Translations under genes and position numbers: made by a program
From: an uncultured Gammaproteobacteria bacterium
Lineage (GTDB): Bacteria; Pseudomonadota; Gammaproteobacteria; Rariloculales; Rariloculaceae
Reading direction: 5' to 3'
DNA: 9,143 nucleotides
Assembly (NCBI GenBank): GCA_946887385.1
Contig: CAMPKU010000185.1
Span: 1 to 9,143 of the forward strand
The notes under the pieces: model-generated
Database searches by the model: none
Seen by the model: only the letters and a program-made list of their open reading frames with translations
Told to the model about the DNA's origin: nothing
Shown: positions 1 to 6,429 of the stretch, one piece after another
Position numbering within the stretch: the first letter of the stretch is position 1
How the letters are laid out: every line of letters starts with the position of its first letter

Positions 1-938
1 CCGAGACACTGCCCCGCGGAGATCCCGGTGTTGCCGCGACAACCGTCGCGCAGCTCGCCGGTGCCGAGCCCGAAGCCCACGGGCAGCAGCTCGCGCAGCG
101 GCCCGCCGGCCGTCGGCGGCAGGCGCACCACGGACATTGCGAGCGCGGCCAGCGTCGACTTCGCGAGGCGCGGAGCTCCTGCCGGCGGCGCGCCCATAGC
201 GCTTTCGGCGATACGCAGCAGCTCGGCGAGCGTAACCGTATATGCCGAGAACGCCGGCAACCAGAAAGGCGCAAGAGGCGGAACTGTGTCGAGCGGCACG
301 AAGCTCGTCGAGCGGGCGTCGAAACGATGCCGGCCTGCGTCATGCTCGTTGGCGCTGGCGCCAAACGTGCCGGGCGCGATGGCGAGCGGCGCGAGCAGGC
401 GCTCCGCGATGAGCTCGAGGCTCGACCGGCCGGCTGCGCGGCGCACGATTTCGCCGAGCAGCACCGATTCGGTGTGCTCGTAGCTGAATACGGTACCCGC
501 AAAGAACAGCGCCGGCGCCGCGTGCAAGTAAGCGACGAGGTCGTCCCAGCGATCGATGCGCGTGGCGTCGTCCAAGATATGCGTGCCGCGATAGCCGCTC
601 GTGTGGGAAAGCAGATGAGCGACGCGCACGCCGCGGCCGTGCGCCGCGGAGCGCAGCTCCGGAAGGTACTCGCCGATCGCGGCGTCGAGGTCGAGAGCCC
701 CTTCGTGCGACAGCTCGAGCGCGAGCATCGCGAGCAGCAGCTTCGTGGTGCAACCCAAGTGAAAACGCGCGCGGGGCTTGAGCGGGGCCGCGCCGCGCGC
801 AGCGAGCGTGCCGGCGCACGCGTAGAACCGCTCGCCGGCCACGCTCACGGCTACGCCGATGCCGGGCACCTGCGTCTCGCGCTGCACGCGTGCGACGAAT
901 CCTTCGAGCTGCGTGCGCAGCGATTCGGTGCGACTCAT
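1..938 (-). CDS. Beta-lactamase-fold (class C / PF00144-like) hydrolase with Cys in place of the catalytic Ser, C-terminus cut by window edge
   Basis: Reading the minus strand from ATG at 938 gives 312 residues with no stop before the left edge, so the C-terminus lies outside. The fold is recognisable from the N-terminal QVPGIGVAVSV stretch (about 23-33), the helix-start motif GCTTK (62-66), the 'EGALDLDAAIGEYLPEL' stretch (79-95), LLSHTSG (109-115), the Tyr motif YEH (153-155) and VLLGEIVRR (159-167). In class C beta-lactamases, DD-peptidases and related esterases the first motif is S-x-x-K with an acylated Ser. Here codon 63 (750-752) is TGC, Cys, while the Lys is kept. The usual H-x-G or K-T-G position near the end reads C-R-G (300-302). 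There is no signal peptide, so the protein should stay in the cytoplasm, unlike penicillin-binding proteins. It is divergent from the HlyD adaptor gene. Family fold is well supported. Activity is unknown: thiol hydrolase, acyltransferase or inactive binder are all possible. Confidence 0.88.
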   Translation of the reverse strand, partial: MSRTESLRTQLEGFVARVQRETQVPGIGVAVSVAGERFYACAGTLAARGAAPLKPRARFHLGCTTKLLLAMLALELSHEGALDLDAAIGEYLPELRSAAHGRGVRVAHLLSHTSGYRGTHILDDATRIDRWDDLVAYLHAAPALFFAGTVFSYEHTESVLLGEIVRRAAGRSSLELIAERLLAPLAIAPGTFGASANEHDAGRHRFDARSTSFVPLDTVPPLAPFWLPAFSAYTVTLAELLRIAESAMGAPPAGAPRLAKSTLAALAMSVVRLPPTAGGPLRELLPVGFGLGTGELRDGCRGNTGISAGQCL

Positions 939-1088
939 GACTGCGGACCCCAACGTCCTTGTCGAGGCTGTCACTACAGCACGGCCGGCAGCCGGAAGCC
1001 GGCGCCGTTTCCGGTCACCTTGCAGAGAATCGCGGATCACGGCCGAACGCACTCACGCCTAGCATCGCAGCTGGCAAGGAGGACGATT
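939..1088. promoter_or_regulatory. Divergent intergenic region between the hydrolase and HlyD genes
   Basis: These 150 bp separate two head-to-head genes, so both promoters must lie here or inside the opposite gene. No clear sigma70 -35/-10 pair stands out on either strand. The self-complementary hexamer GCCGGC occurs at 984-989 and again at 998-1003, separated by 8 bp. This could be a paired operator site or a small hairpin, but such hexamers are common at this base composition. The layout supports a shared control region. No specific binding protein can be named. Confidence 0.4.
1076..1082 (+). promoter_or_regulatory. Strong Shine-Dalgarno site (AAGGAGG) of the HlyD gene
   Basis: AAGGAGG is a near-perfect anti-16S complement, 6 nt before the GTG at 1089. 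It decides the start of the HlyD gene. The same open frame continues upstream to 327, but only as antisense of the divergent hydrolase. This is the only strong ribosome binding site seen in the window. Confidence 0.85.
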
Positions 1089-2336
1089 GTGCACACCGAG
1101 CAGCCGCTATTTCGCAGCGCCGCCGTTGCGGCGCGCAAGCGCGACGATCACGGAGCGATCGTGCTCGCGCGGCCGACCTCGTTTGCGTTTCTTGCGGCGT
1201 GCGCAGGGCTCGTCGCGAGCGGCTTGGCGGCATTCGCGGGGCTCGCCAGCTACACGGCGCATACCACGCTGCGGGGACGGATCGTGCCCGAGCGTGGCGT
1301 CATCGAGGTCGCGAGCCCGCAGGCCGGCACGATCGTGGAGAAGCGCGTCCGCGAGGGCGAGCCGGTAGCGGCCGGCGATGTGCTGCTCGTGCTGTCGAGC
1401 GAGCGCTTCACGCTGCGCGGCCCTGCGCTGGAAACGGCGATCGATGCGGAGCTCGAGGGCCGGCGCGCGAGCCTTGCAGCGCAAATCGAAAACACGCGCC
1501 GGCTCGAGACCACCGAGGAAGCGGCGCTGCACGCGCGGCAGGCGACGCTCGGCGTAGAAGCCGCGAGCCTGGCTGCGGCGCTGGCGGCCCAGCGCGGCCG
1601 GCTCGCATTAGTGGAGCGCGCGACGCAACGTTATGCGGACCTGCATGCGCGCGGATTCTTGTCCGACGAGCAGTGGGCGATGCGTGAGGCGGAGCTGCTC
1701 GAGCAGCGCGGCGGCATCGAAGTGCTCGAGCGGGAGGCAGCCGCGCTCGAGCGCGTTGCCGCGGAAGTCGACGAGCGCCTGCAAACGCTTCGGCCGCGCT
1801 ACGCGAACGCGATCGCCGAGCTAAAGCGCGCGTTGGCCGGCAACGAGCTGCAAATCATCGAGAACGAAGCGCGGCGCGCGGCCATCGTCACGGCGCCACA
1901 GTCGGGAACCGTTACGGGGCTCACGGCGGAGGCGGGCCAGGCCGTGCCGGCCGGCGTCGTGCTGGCGCGGATCGTGCCGAGCGCGCCCACGCTCGTGGCC
2001 GAGCTGTTCGCGCCGAGCCGCGCCGTCGGCTTCCTGGCGGCCGGCGACGAGGTTCGACTGCGCTACGCCGCGTTTCCGTATCAAAAGTTCGGCCACGCGC
2101 GCGGCACGGTGGTCGCGATCTCCGCCACCACGGTGGCCGGCGGCGATGCCACGCACGGCGGCGAACCGCTCTATCGCGTGGCCGTGGCGCTCGCCTCGCA
2201 AACCGTGACGGCGTACGGCGCACCGCGGCGCCTGCTGCCCGGCATGGCCGTGGAGGCCGACGTGCTGCTCGAGCGCCGGCGCATTTACGAGTGGGTGCTC
2301 GAGCCGCTCTATGCGCTCGCGGAGCGCGCGCGCTGA
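1089..2336 (+). CDS. HlyD-family membrane fusion protein, CvaA/RaxA (bacteriocin secretion) type
   Basis: Periplasmic adaptor of a type I secretion system: it links an inner-membrane ABC exporter to an outer-membrane channel. The 415-aa protein starts at GTG behind a strong Shine-Dalgarno. It has a short cytoplasmic N-terminus (1-31) that begins like CvaA/RaxA proteins with LFR and a conserved 'RPTSF' before the single membrane helix (about 32-53). Next come a beta-barrel/lipoyl half (about 60-105, with SPQAGTIVEKRVREGEPV and VLSSER), a long Leu/Glu/Ala/Arg-rich coiled-coil hairpin (about 110-258), the second lipoyl half (about 265-290, TAPQSGTVT) and FPYQKFG (329-335). That last motif is typical of adaptors paired with peptidase-containing ABC exporters of double-glycine-leader peptides. 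No such ABC gene follows; the next gene is a MmgE/PrpD enzyme 43 bp downstream. The partner may lie left of the window or elsewhere. A general multidrug adaptor is less likely given these motifs. Confidence 0.92.
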   Translation: MHTEQPLFRSAAVAARKRDDHGAIVLARPTSFAFLAACAGLVASGLAAFAGLASYTAHTTLRGRIVPERGVIEVASPQAGTIVEKRVREGEPVAAGDVLLVLSSERFTLRGPALETAIDAELEGRRASLAAQIENTRRLETTEEAALHARQATLGVEAASLAAALAAQRGRLALVERATQRYADLHARGFLSDEQWAMREAELLEQRGGIEVLEREAAALERVAAEVDERLQTLRPRYANAIAELKRALAGNELQIIENEARRAAIVTAPQSGTVTGLTAEAGQAVPAGVVLARIVPSAPTLVAELFAPSRAVGFLAAGDEVRLRYAAFPYQKFGHARGTVVAISATTVAGGDATHGGEPLYRVAVALASQTVTAYGAPRRLLPGMAVEADVLLERRRIYEWVLEPLYALAERAR

Positions 2337-2379
2337 GCGTGTGGCCGATGCGCCAGGGCGCGGCTATGCTTGCCGGCCT

Positions 2380-3798
2380 ATGCCAACACCGAGAACCGCG
2401 ACGCGCGCAGTCGTCGACTTCATTCAAGCCGCGCGGCTCGCCGACTTTCCCGCCGAAGCCGTCGGAATCGCGAAACGCTGCATCGTCGACGGCCTCGGCG
2501 TGATGCTGGCGGGCTCGACGCAGGACGCGGGCCGCATCCTGCACGAGCACGTGCAGGGCACGGACGCGCGCGGGCTTGCTACCGTCTTCGGGCCACGGCC
2601 GTTCAAAACGGGGTCCGCGTCCGCAGCGCTCGTCAACGGCACGGCCGGCCATGCGCTCGATTGGGACGATACACAGCTCGCGACGAGCGCCGACCGCATC
2701 TTCGGCTTGCTCACGCATCCCACGATGCCGCCGCTCGTGGCCGCGCTCGCTGTCGGCGAGCCGCGCAAGATCTCGGGCGCGCAGCTGCTCGAGGCGTTTC
2801 TCACCGGTTTCGAGGTGGAGTGCAAGATCGCCGAGGCAATCCACCCCAATCATTACAAGAAGGGTTTCCACTCGTCGGGCACCGTGGGCACGTTCGGCGC
2901 GGCCGTGGCCACGGCGAAGCTGTTGGGCCTCGATCCCACGCAAACGGCGCACGCGCTCGCGATCGCGGCCAGCTCGGCGTCGGGCATTCGCGTGAGCTTC
3001 GGCAGCATGACGAAGCCGCTGCACGTGGGCCGCGCCGCGGAGAACGGCGTGACGGCCGCGGAGCTCGCGGCGCGCGGGTTCACGGGCGGTAAGGATGCGC
3101 TCGATCCGCCGTGGGGCTTCTTCCAAACCTTCAGCCATGGCGAAGGCTTCGACCCGGCACGCATCATTCCGCTGCTGGGCAAGCCGCATACGATCATCTC
3201 GCCCGGCGTGTCGATCAAGCCGTATCCGTGCGGCGTGCTCGGCCATCCGACGATGGACGCGATGCGCCGGCTCGTACTGAAGCACGACGTGAAGCCCGAC
3301 GAGATCTTGGGTATCCGTGTGCGCGCCGGCTCGAACATCTTGAACCCGCTGCGGTACCCGATCGCCACGAACGAGCTCGAGGCGAAGTTCTGCCCCGCGT
3401 TCATGGTCAGCGCCATTGCGCTGCGCCGCAAAGCCGGCATTCACGAGTTCAACGACGAGTTCGTCCAAAGCGCACCGGTGCAGGCGTTGATGCGCAAAGT
3501 CGAGCGCGTGCTCGACCCCGAGATCGAAGCGAAGGGCTGGGAGAAGATCCGGAGCACGGTCGAGATCGACCTCATCGACGGCCGCACGCTCGTCGAGCAC
3601 GCCGACGAGCGTTACCGCGGCGGCCCGGATCTGCCGTTCACGCGCGACGAGCTCTACGAGAAGTGGAGCGATTGCGCGGCGCTCGTGCTGCCGCGGCCCG
3701 CCGTCGACGAGGCGTTCGAGCTCGTCGAGGGTCTCGAGCGGCTAGACGACGTCACGACGCTCGTGCGCGCACTGACGGCGCCGGCGAAGCAAGGCTAG
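2380..3798 (+). CDS. MmgE/PrpD family protein (2-methylcitrate dehydratase / cis-aconitate decarboxylase-like fold)
   Basis: The 472-aa protein has the usual length for this family (MmgE and PrpD are about 470-485 aa). Landmarks in order are NGTAGHALDWDDT (86-98), THPTMPPLVAALA (112-124), FHSSGTVGTFGAA (163-175), the GSMTKPLHVGRAAENG stretch (208-223) and KPYPCGVLGHP (280-290). The acidic pair of DWDDT and the His/Lys residues H113, H164, K212 and H289 fall where the family keeps its active-site residues. Characterised members dehydrate 2-methylcitrate (PrpD) or decarboxylate cis-aconitate (CadA/IRG1); many others are uncharacterised. No prpB, prpC or acnD homologue is nearby, so a methylcitrate cycle is not supported. 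The MatC-like carrier gene starts 12 bp downstream, which suggests that the substrate is an imported di- or tricarboxylate. I chose ATG 2380 because the conserved helix begins just after it; the open frame extends upstream to 2311, inside the HlyD gene. No clear ribosome binding site is visible. Confidence 0.9.
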   Translation: MPTPRTATRAVVDFIQAARLADFPAEAVGIAKRCIVDGLGVMLAGSTQDAGRILHEHVQGTDARGLATVFGPRPFKTGSASAALVNGTAGHALDWDDTQLATSADRIFGLLTHPTMPPLVAALAVGEPRKISGAQLLEAFLTGFEVECKIAEAIHPNHYKKGFHSSGTVGTFGAAVATAKLLGLDPTQTAHALAIAASSASGIRVSFGSMTKPLHVGRAAENGVTAAELAARGFTGGKDALDPPWGFFQTFSHGEGFDPARIIPLLGKPHTIISPGVSIKPYPCGVLGHPTMDAMRRLVLKHDVKPDEILGIRVRAGSNILNPLRYPIATNELEAKFCPAFMVSAIALRRKAGIHEFNDEFVQSAPVQALMRKVERVLDPEIEAKGWEKIRSTVEIDLIDGRTLVEHADERYRGGPDLPFTRDELYEKWSDCAALVLPRPAVDEAFELVEGLERLDDVTTLVRALTAPAKQG

Positions 3799-3810
3799 CG
3801 GCGCTCCACG

Positions 3811-5055
3811 ATGAGCCTCGCGTGGATCTCCGTCGCGGCGCTCGTCTTGGCCGTCACGTTGAGCTGCACGACCACAATCAACGTCGGCGTGCTGTCGCTC
3901 GCGCTCGCGCTGCTCGTTGGGGTAGGGCTTGCCGGGATGACGCCGGGCGAAGTGCTCGACGGGTTTCCCGTGGATCTCTTGGTCACGCTCGTCAGTGTGA
4001 CGCTGCTCTTCGCGATCGCCGAGGTGAACGGCACGCTCGCGCGCTTCACGGAGCGCGCGGTGCGGTTGTGCCGCGGCCACGCCGGCGTGTTGCCCGTGAT
4101 GTTTTTTCTCATCGGCTTCGTGCTCGCGACGATCGGCGCGGGCGCCACGCCCGCGAGCGCGCTACTCGCGCCGCCCGCGATGGCCGTGGCCGCACGCGCC
4201 GGCGTGCCGCCGCTCCTGATGGCCATCATGACGGGCAACGGCGCGCTGGCCGGCACGCTGTCGCCGTTCGCGCCTACGGGCATCGTGGCGCATGGGGTGA
4301 TGGAGCGCATCGGCCTCGGCGGCGTGGAGTGGTGGACGTTCGCCTACAACGCGCTCGCGCACGCGCTCGTCGGCGTCGGCGGCTTCCTGCTGCTTGGCGG
4401 CTGGAAGCTGTTCCGCCGCGGCGCTGCGCGCGCCGACGCGGCCGACGTGGAAAGAGTAGAGCCCATGGCCGTGCGGCATTGGGTGACTGCCGCCGGCATC
4501 GCGGCGCTGATCGCGGCCGTGGTGGGCTTCGACTTGAACGTGGGCATGGTAGCGCTGATCGTGGCCACCGTGCTCGTGCTCGCTCGCACCGTCGAGGAAT
4601 CGAAGGCCATCGCGCGCATGCCGTGGGGCGTGATTCTCATGGTGACGGGCGTGACGGTGCTCGTTGCGCTACTGCAAAAGACGGAAGGTTTGGCGCTCAT
4701 CACCACCGGCATCGCGAATTTGTCCACGCCTGCCACCATCGAACCGATCGTCGGCTTCGGCGTGGGGCTCGTGTCGGTGTACAGCAGCACCTCGGGCGTG
4801 GTGTTGCCGGCGTTTCTGCCGATCGTGCCGGAGCTCAGCAGTCGGCTCGGCGGCCTCGATCCGCTGCCGATCGCCTGGTCGATGAACGTGGCCGCGAGCC
4901 TCGTCGATCTGTCGTCGCTGTCGACGGTCGGCGCCTTGTTCATCGCGGGCGCGGCGGCCGGCACCGACACGCGCAAGCTGTTCAACGGTTTGTTGTTTTG
5001 GGGCTTGTCGATGTCGCTCGTCGGCGCCGTGCTGTGCTACGTGCTGTTCGGCTGA
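3811..5055 (+). CDS. MatC / SLC13-like (ion transporter superfamily) carboxylate carrier
   Basis: A 414-aa very hydrophobic protein with about 10-12 membrane segments and short loops, of the normal size for this superfamily. The N-terminal half matches the MatC_N pattern (dicarboxylate carrier MatC): INVGVLSLALALLVG (23-37), a FPVDL..VSVTLLFAIAEVNGTLA stretch (52-77) and then ATPASALLAPPAMAVAAR (112-129). Two re-entrant-loop-like motifs, SPFAPTG (151-157) and YSSTSG (324-329), sit at equivalent places in the two halves. They resemble the Ser-Asn-Thr substrate/sodium-binding motifs of SLC13 carriers, though the exact triplets differ. A charged cytoplasmic linker (about 198-222) separates the halves. 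The gene begins 12 bp after the MmgE/PrpD gene, so the two are very probably co-transcribed and translation may be coupled. The substrate is inferred as a small organic di- or tricarboxylate; the sequence does not identify which one. Confidence 0.85.
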   Translation: MSLAWISVAALVLAVTLSCTTTINVGVLSLALALLVGVGLAGMTPGEVLDGFPVDLLVTLVSVTLLFAIAEVNGTLARFTERAVRLCRGHAGVLPVMFFLIGFVLATIGAGATPASALLAPPAMAVAARAGVPPLLMAIMTGNGALAGTLSPFAPTGIVAHGVMERIGLGGVEWWTFAYNALAHALVGVGGFLLLGGWKLFRRGAARADAADVERVEPMAVRHWVTAAGIAALIAAVVGFDLNVGMVALIVATVLVLARTVEESKAIARMPWGVILMVTGVTVLVALLQKTEGLALITTGIANLSTPATIEPIVGFGVGLVSVYSSTSGVVLPAFLPIVPELSSRLGGLDPLPIAWSMNVAASLVDLSSLSTVGALFIAGAAAGTDTRKLFNGLLFWGLSMSLVGAVLCYVLFG

Positions 5056-5063
5056 GCAGGAAC

Positions 5064-5456
5064 CTACCGCTCATTATCCGTTCGGAGGGCCGTGACGGCC
5101 GCCATGCTGGTGAAGTCCTCGTCGAGGTGCAGAATCGGCACGTTCGCCCGGATCGCGACTGCGGCGATTAAGCAGTCGATGAGCTTGCGGACCGTCCTGC
5201 CTTGGCTCCGACAGCTGCGATAGAGAGCCGCGGCCGCATCGTAGTCGATCGGCTCCGTGGGTAGCAGCGTCGCGCGCGCGAGCAGCCTGCGCAGTTGCTG
5301 CAGGTGGTCCTCGTCGCGCGCGCCGGCCAGGACTTCCATCCTTACGGCGTCGCACGTGGCTATCCGCGACTCGAGCAATTTATCGACGCGCTCGCAGACA
5401 GGCGAGCCGGTGTCGCGCAAGAACTCGACCCACGCGGACGTATCGATGAGGATCAA
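5064..5456 (-). CDS. vapC: VapC-family PIN-domain ribonuclease toxin
   Basis: A 130-aa PIN-domain protein, the usual VapC length. The acidic catalytic set is complete: D5 (ILIDTSAW), E41 (RMEVLAGA), D94 (LIDCLIAA) and D112/D114 (HLDEDF). VapC toxins cleave RNA (tRNA, rRNA or mRNA depending on the member) with Mg2+ until VapB binds them. The start is TTG at 5456-5454, overlapping the vapB stop in TTGA, the classic translational-coupling layout. An upstream in-frame ATG at 5498 would add 14 unconserved residues and overlap vapB by more than 40 nt, so it is less likely. The stop codon is 8 bp from the stop of the convergent carrier gene. Confidence 0.9.
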   Translation of the reverse strand: MILIDTSAWVEFLRDTGSPVCERVDKLLESRIATCDAVRMEVLAGARDEDHLQQLRRLLARATLLPTEPIDYDAAAALYRSCRSQGRTVRKLIDCLIAAVAIRANVPILHLDEDFTSMAAVTALRTDNER

Positions 5457-5656
5457 GAGACTCGGTCGGTGCGCATCGCTTCGAGATCGCCGCTCCAACC
5501 CGAACCTCGCAGCTTGCGAGCGGCAGCCGCGCTTAGCGGCTCAGCCGCAAGGGCGCGCAACGCGAAGTTGATCGCCTCGCGTTTCGTTTTGAGACGGTAG
5601 CGCCGCATTACTGCTGCGCAAGCCTTTTCATCGATGTCGATGTTCGTGCGTGCCAT
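5453..5656 (-). CDS. vapB: VapB-family antitoxin (ribbon-helix-helix type)
   Basis: A 67-aa protein beginning MARTNIDIDEKACAAVMRRY, followed by LKTKREAINFALRAL. This is the pattern of the VapB family whose N-terminus forms a DNA-binding ribbon-helix-helix (about 1-38) and whose C-terminal tail (about 40-67) wraps the toxin. It is immediately upstream of vapC and overlaps it by 4 nt. I chose ATG 5656 from this conserved start. The frame stays open upstream to 5776, but that part runs antisense to the intergenic gap and into the Uma2 gene's 3' end and is not conserved-looking. No Shine-Dalgarno is visible before 5656. Confidence 0.88.
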   Translation of the reverse strand: MARTNIDIDEKACAAVMRRYRLKTKREAINFALRALAAEPLSAAAARKLRGSGWSGDLEAMRTDRVS

Positions 5657-5680
5657 ACACCAAGCATACACCTTCCGGAA
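5654..5680 (-). promoter_or_regulatory. Candidate vapBC promoter/operator with direct repeat GGTGTATG x2
   Basis: Read on the minus strand, GGTGTATG occurs at 5672-5665 and again at 5661-5654, an 11-bp period (one helical turn). The second copy contains the vapB ATG. Between them TATGCT (5668-5663) resembles a -10 hexamer and ends 6 nt before the ATG. The perfect palindrome TTCCGGAA lies just upstream at 5673-5680. VapB proteins usually repress their own operon by binding repeats over the promoter, so this is a natural operator candidate. The only -35-like match at an 18-bp spacing (TTTGGG) is poor. Confidence 0.45.
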
Positions 5681-5711
5681 CGGTGGCCCAAAGTGTGAAC
5701 TGTGAAGCGGC

Positions 5712-6344
5712 TCAAGCTCGGACGCGTAGCGCTTGTCGCAGCGCACGGACCGCCGCCGTCTGGCTTTGCGACGCATCCTGCATCCCCGCGAGAATCAGCT
5801 CCCGGGGCAACTGCGGCAGGAACCCGCTCTGCGGAATCTCGGCGTAGCTCTCACGGCCGCGCTCGCCGCGCAACGCGAAGAACCGCAGCGTTCCGCGTTC
5901 GTAGTGCCACACCTCGCGAACACCGAGTTTGCGGTAAACCTCGAGCTTGTCGATTCCGCCCGACGTCCAGATCACCTCGATGGCGATATCCGGCCGATCG
6001 CGGTCGCTGACCGTTCGGCGGTTGACGGTGTAGCACTCGTCGGCTTCGGCGCCGCGCTTCGCTCTTTTCTTCTTGAGCGTCCACGAGCCGTATCCCTCAA
6101 GATCGACGCCGGCTTCTTCCGCCCATGCCTCGAGCAGGCGCGCGAGCCGCTTCTTGTCGAGCTCGCGGTACTGCGACGGCGACATGAGCTCGATGAGCCC
6201 TTCCAAGTAGCTGATCCGCGGCACCGACGACTCGCCGCGCATGGCGAGCAAGCGCTCGTAGTCTTCCCACTGCCCGTGCAGATAGACGAAGTGATCCGTG
6301 GAGTCCGGATCCGGTGGAGCCACCAGCGGACGTGCAGCACTCAT
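5712..6344 (-). CDS. Uma2 family (PD-(D/E)xK nuclease-fold) protein
   Basis: A 210-aa protein of the Uma2/DUF820 family, which has a restriction-endonuclease-like fold but mostly unproven activity. Visible landmarks: the early 'Y..L' segment (WEDYERLLAM, 26-35), YLEGLIELMSPS (46-57) with E48, ADECY (101-105), then RPDIAIEV (117-124) with D119 and E123, K133 in GGIDKLEVY, and KLGVREVWHYE in the following core strand/helix. Together E48, D119, E-x-V and K133 give an intact PD-(D/E)xK-like metal site. The C-terminus is rich in Gln, Arg and Ala. Its stop is 55 bp upstream of the vapB start, same strand, so it could be transcribed into vapBC, but no functional link is shown. ATG 6344 is the first Met; no strong ribosome site precedes it. 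Confidence 0.88.
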   Translation of the reverse strand: MSAARPLVAPPDPDSTDHFVYLHGQWEDYERLLAMRGESSVPRISYLEGLIELMSPSQYRELDKKRLARLLEAWAEEAGVDLEGYGSWTLKKKRAKRGAEADECYTVNRRTVSDRDRPDIAIEVIWTSGGIDKLEVYRKLGVREVWHYERGTLRFFALRGERGRESYAEIPQSGFLPQLPRELILAGMQDASQSQTAAVRALRQALRVRA

Positions 6345-6429
6345 AGCTGAAAGGCTAGCACGGCGAACAGGGAGCCGCGCCTAGAGAATCCGGGCAATCC
6401 GACTGGAAAATCGATAGAGCGTGGCGTGC

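Noticed and set aside
327..1088. Upstream extension of the HlyD frame to 327 (254 extra codons).
   Set aside because: It runs antisense through the conserved hydrolase gene. AAGGAGG with GTG 1089, and the position of the conserved HlyD N-terminus, fix the start.
1921..3600. A 559-codon open frame on the minus strand.
   Set aside because: It is antisense to the HlyD and MmgE/PrpD genes, whose products are clearly recognisable. The peptide is a low-complexity Arg/Ala/His-rich translation, typical of shadow frames in GC-rich DNA.
5088..5100. GGCCGT/ACGGCC inverted repeat as a terminator for the carrier operon.
   Set aside because: The stem is only 5-6 bp with a tiny loop and no T-run, and it lies inside vapC coding sequence. 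Such repeats are expected by chance at this GC content.
3111..5171. A 686-codon open frame on the plus strand.
   Set aside because: It is a shifted frame across the MmgE/PrpD and carrier genes, with an Arg-rich, domain-less product.
5457..5498. Longer VapC starting at ATG 5498.
   Set aside because: It adds a 14-residue unconserved tail and deepens the overlap with vapB. TTG 5456 places the start directly before the conserved ILIDTSAW and in a typical coupled overlap.
6387..6401. Short direct repeat AATCCG-GGC-AATCCG between the Uma2 and permease genes.
   Set aside because: It is six bases long, isolated and not placed near a visible promoter, so it cannot be told from chance.
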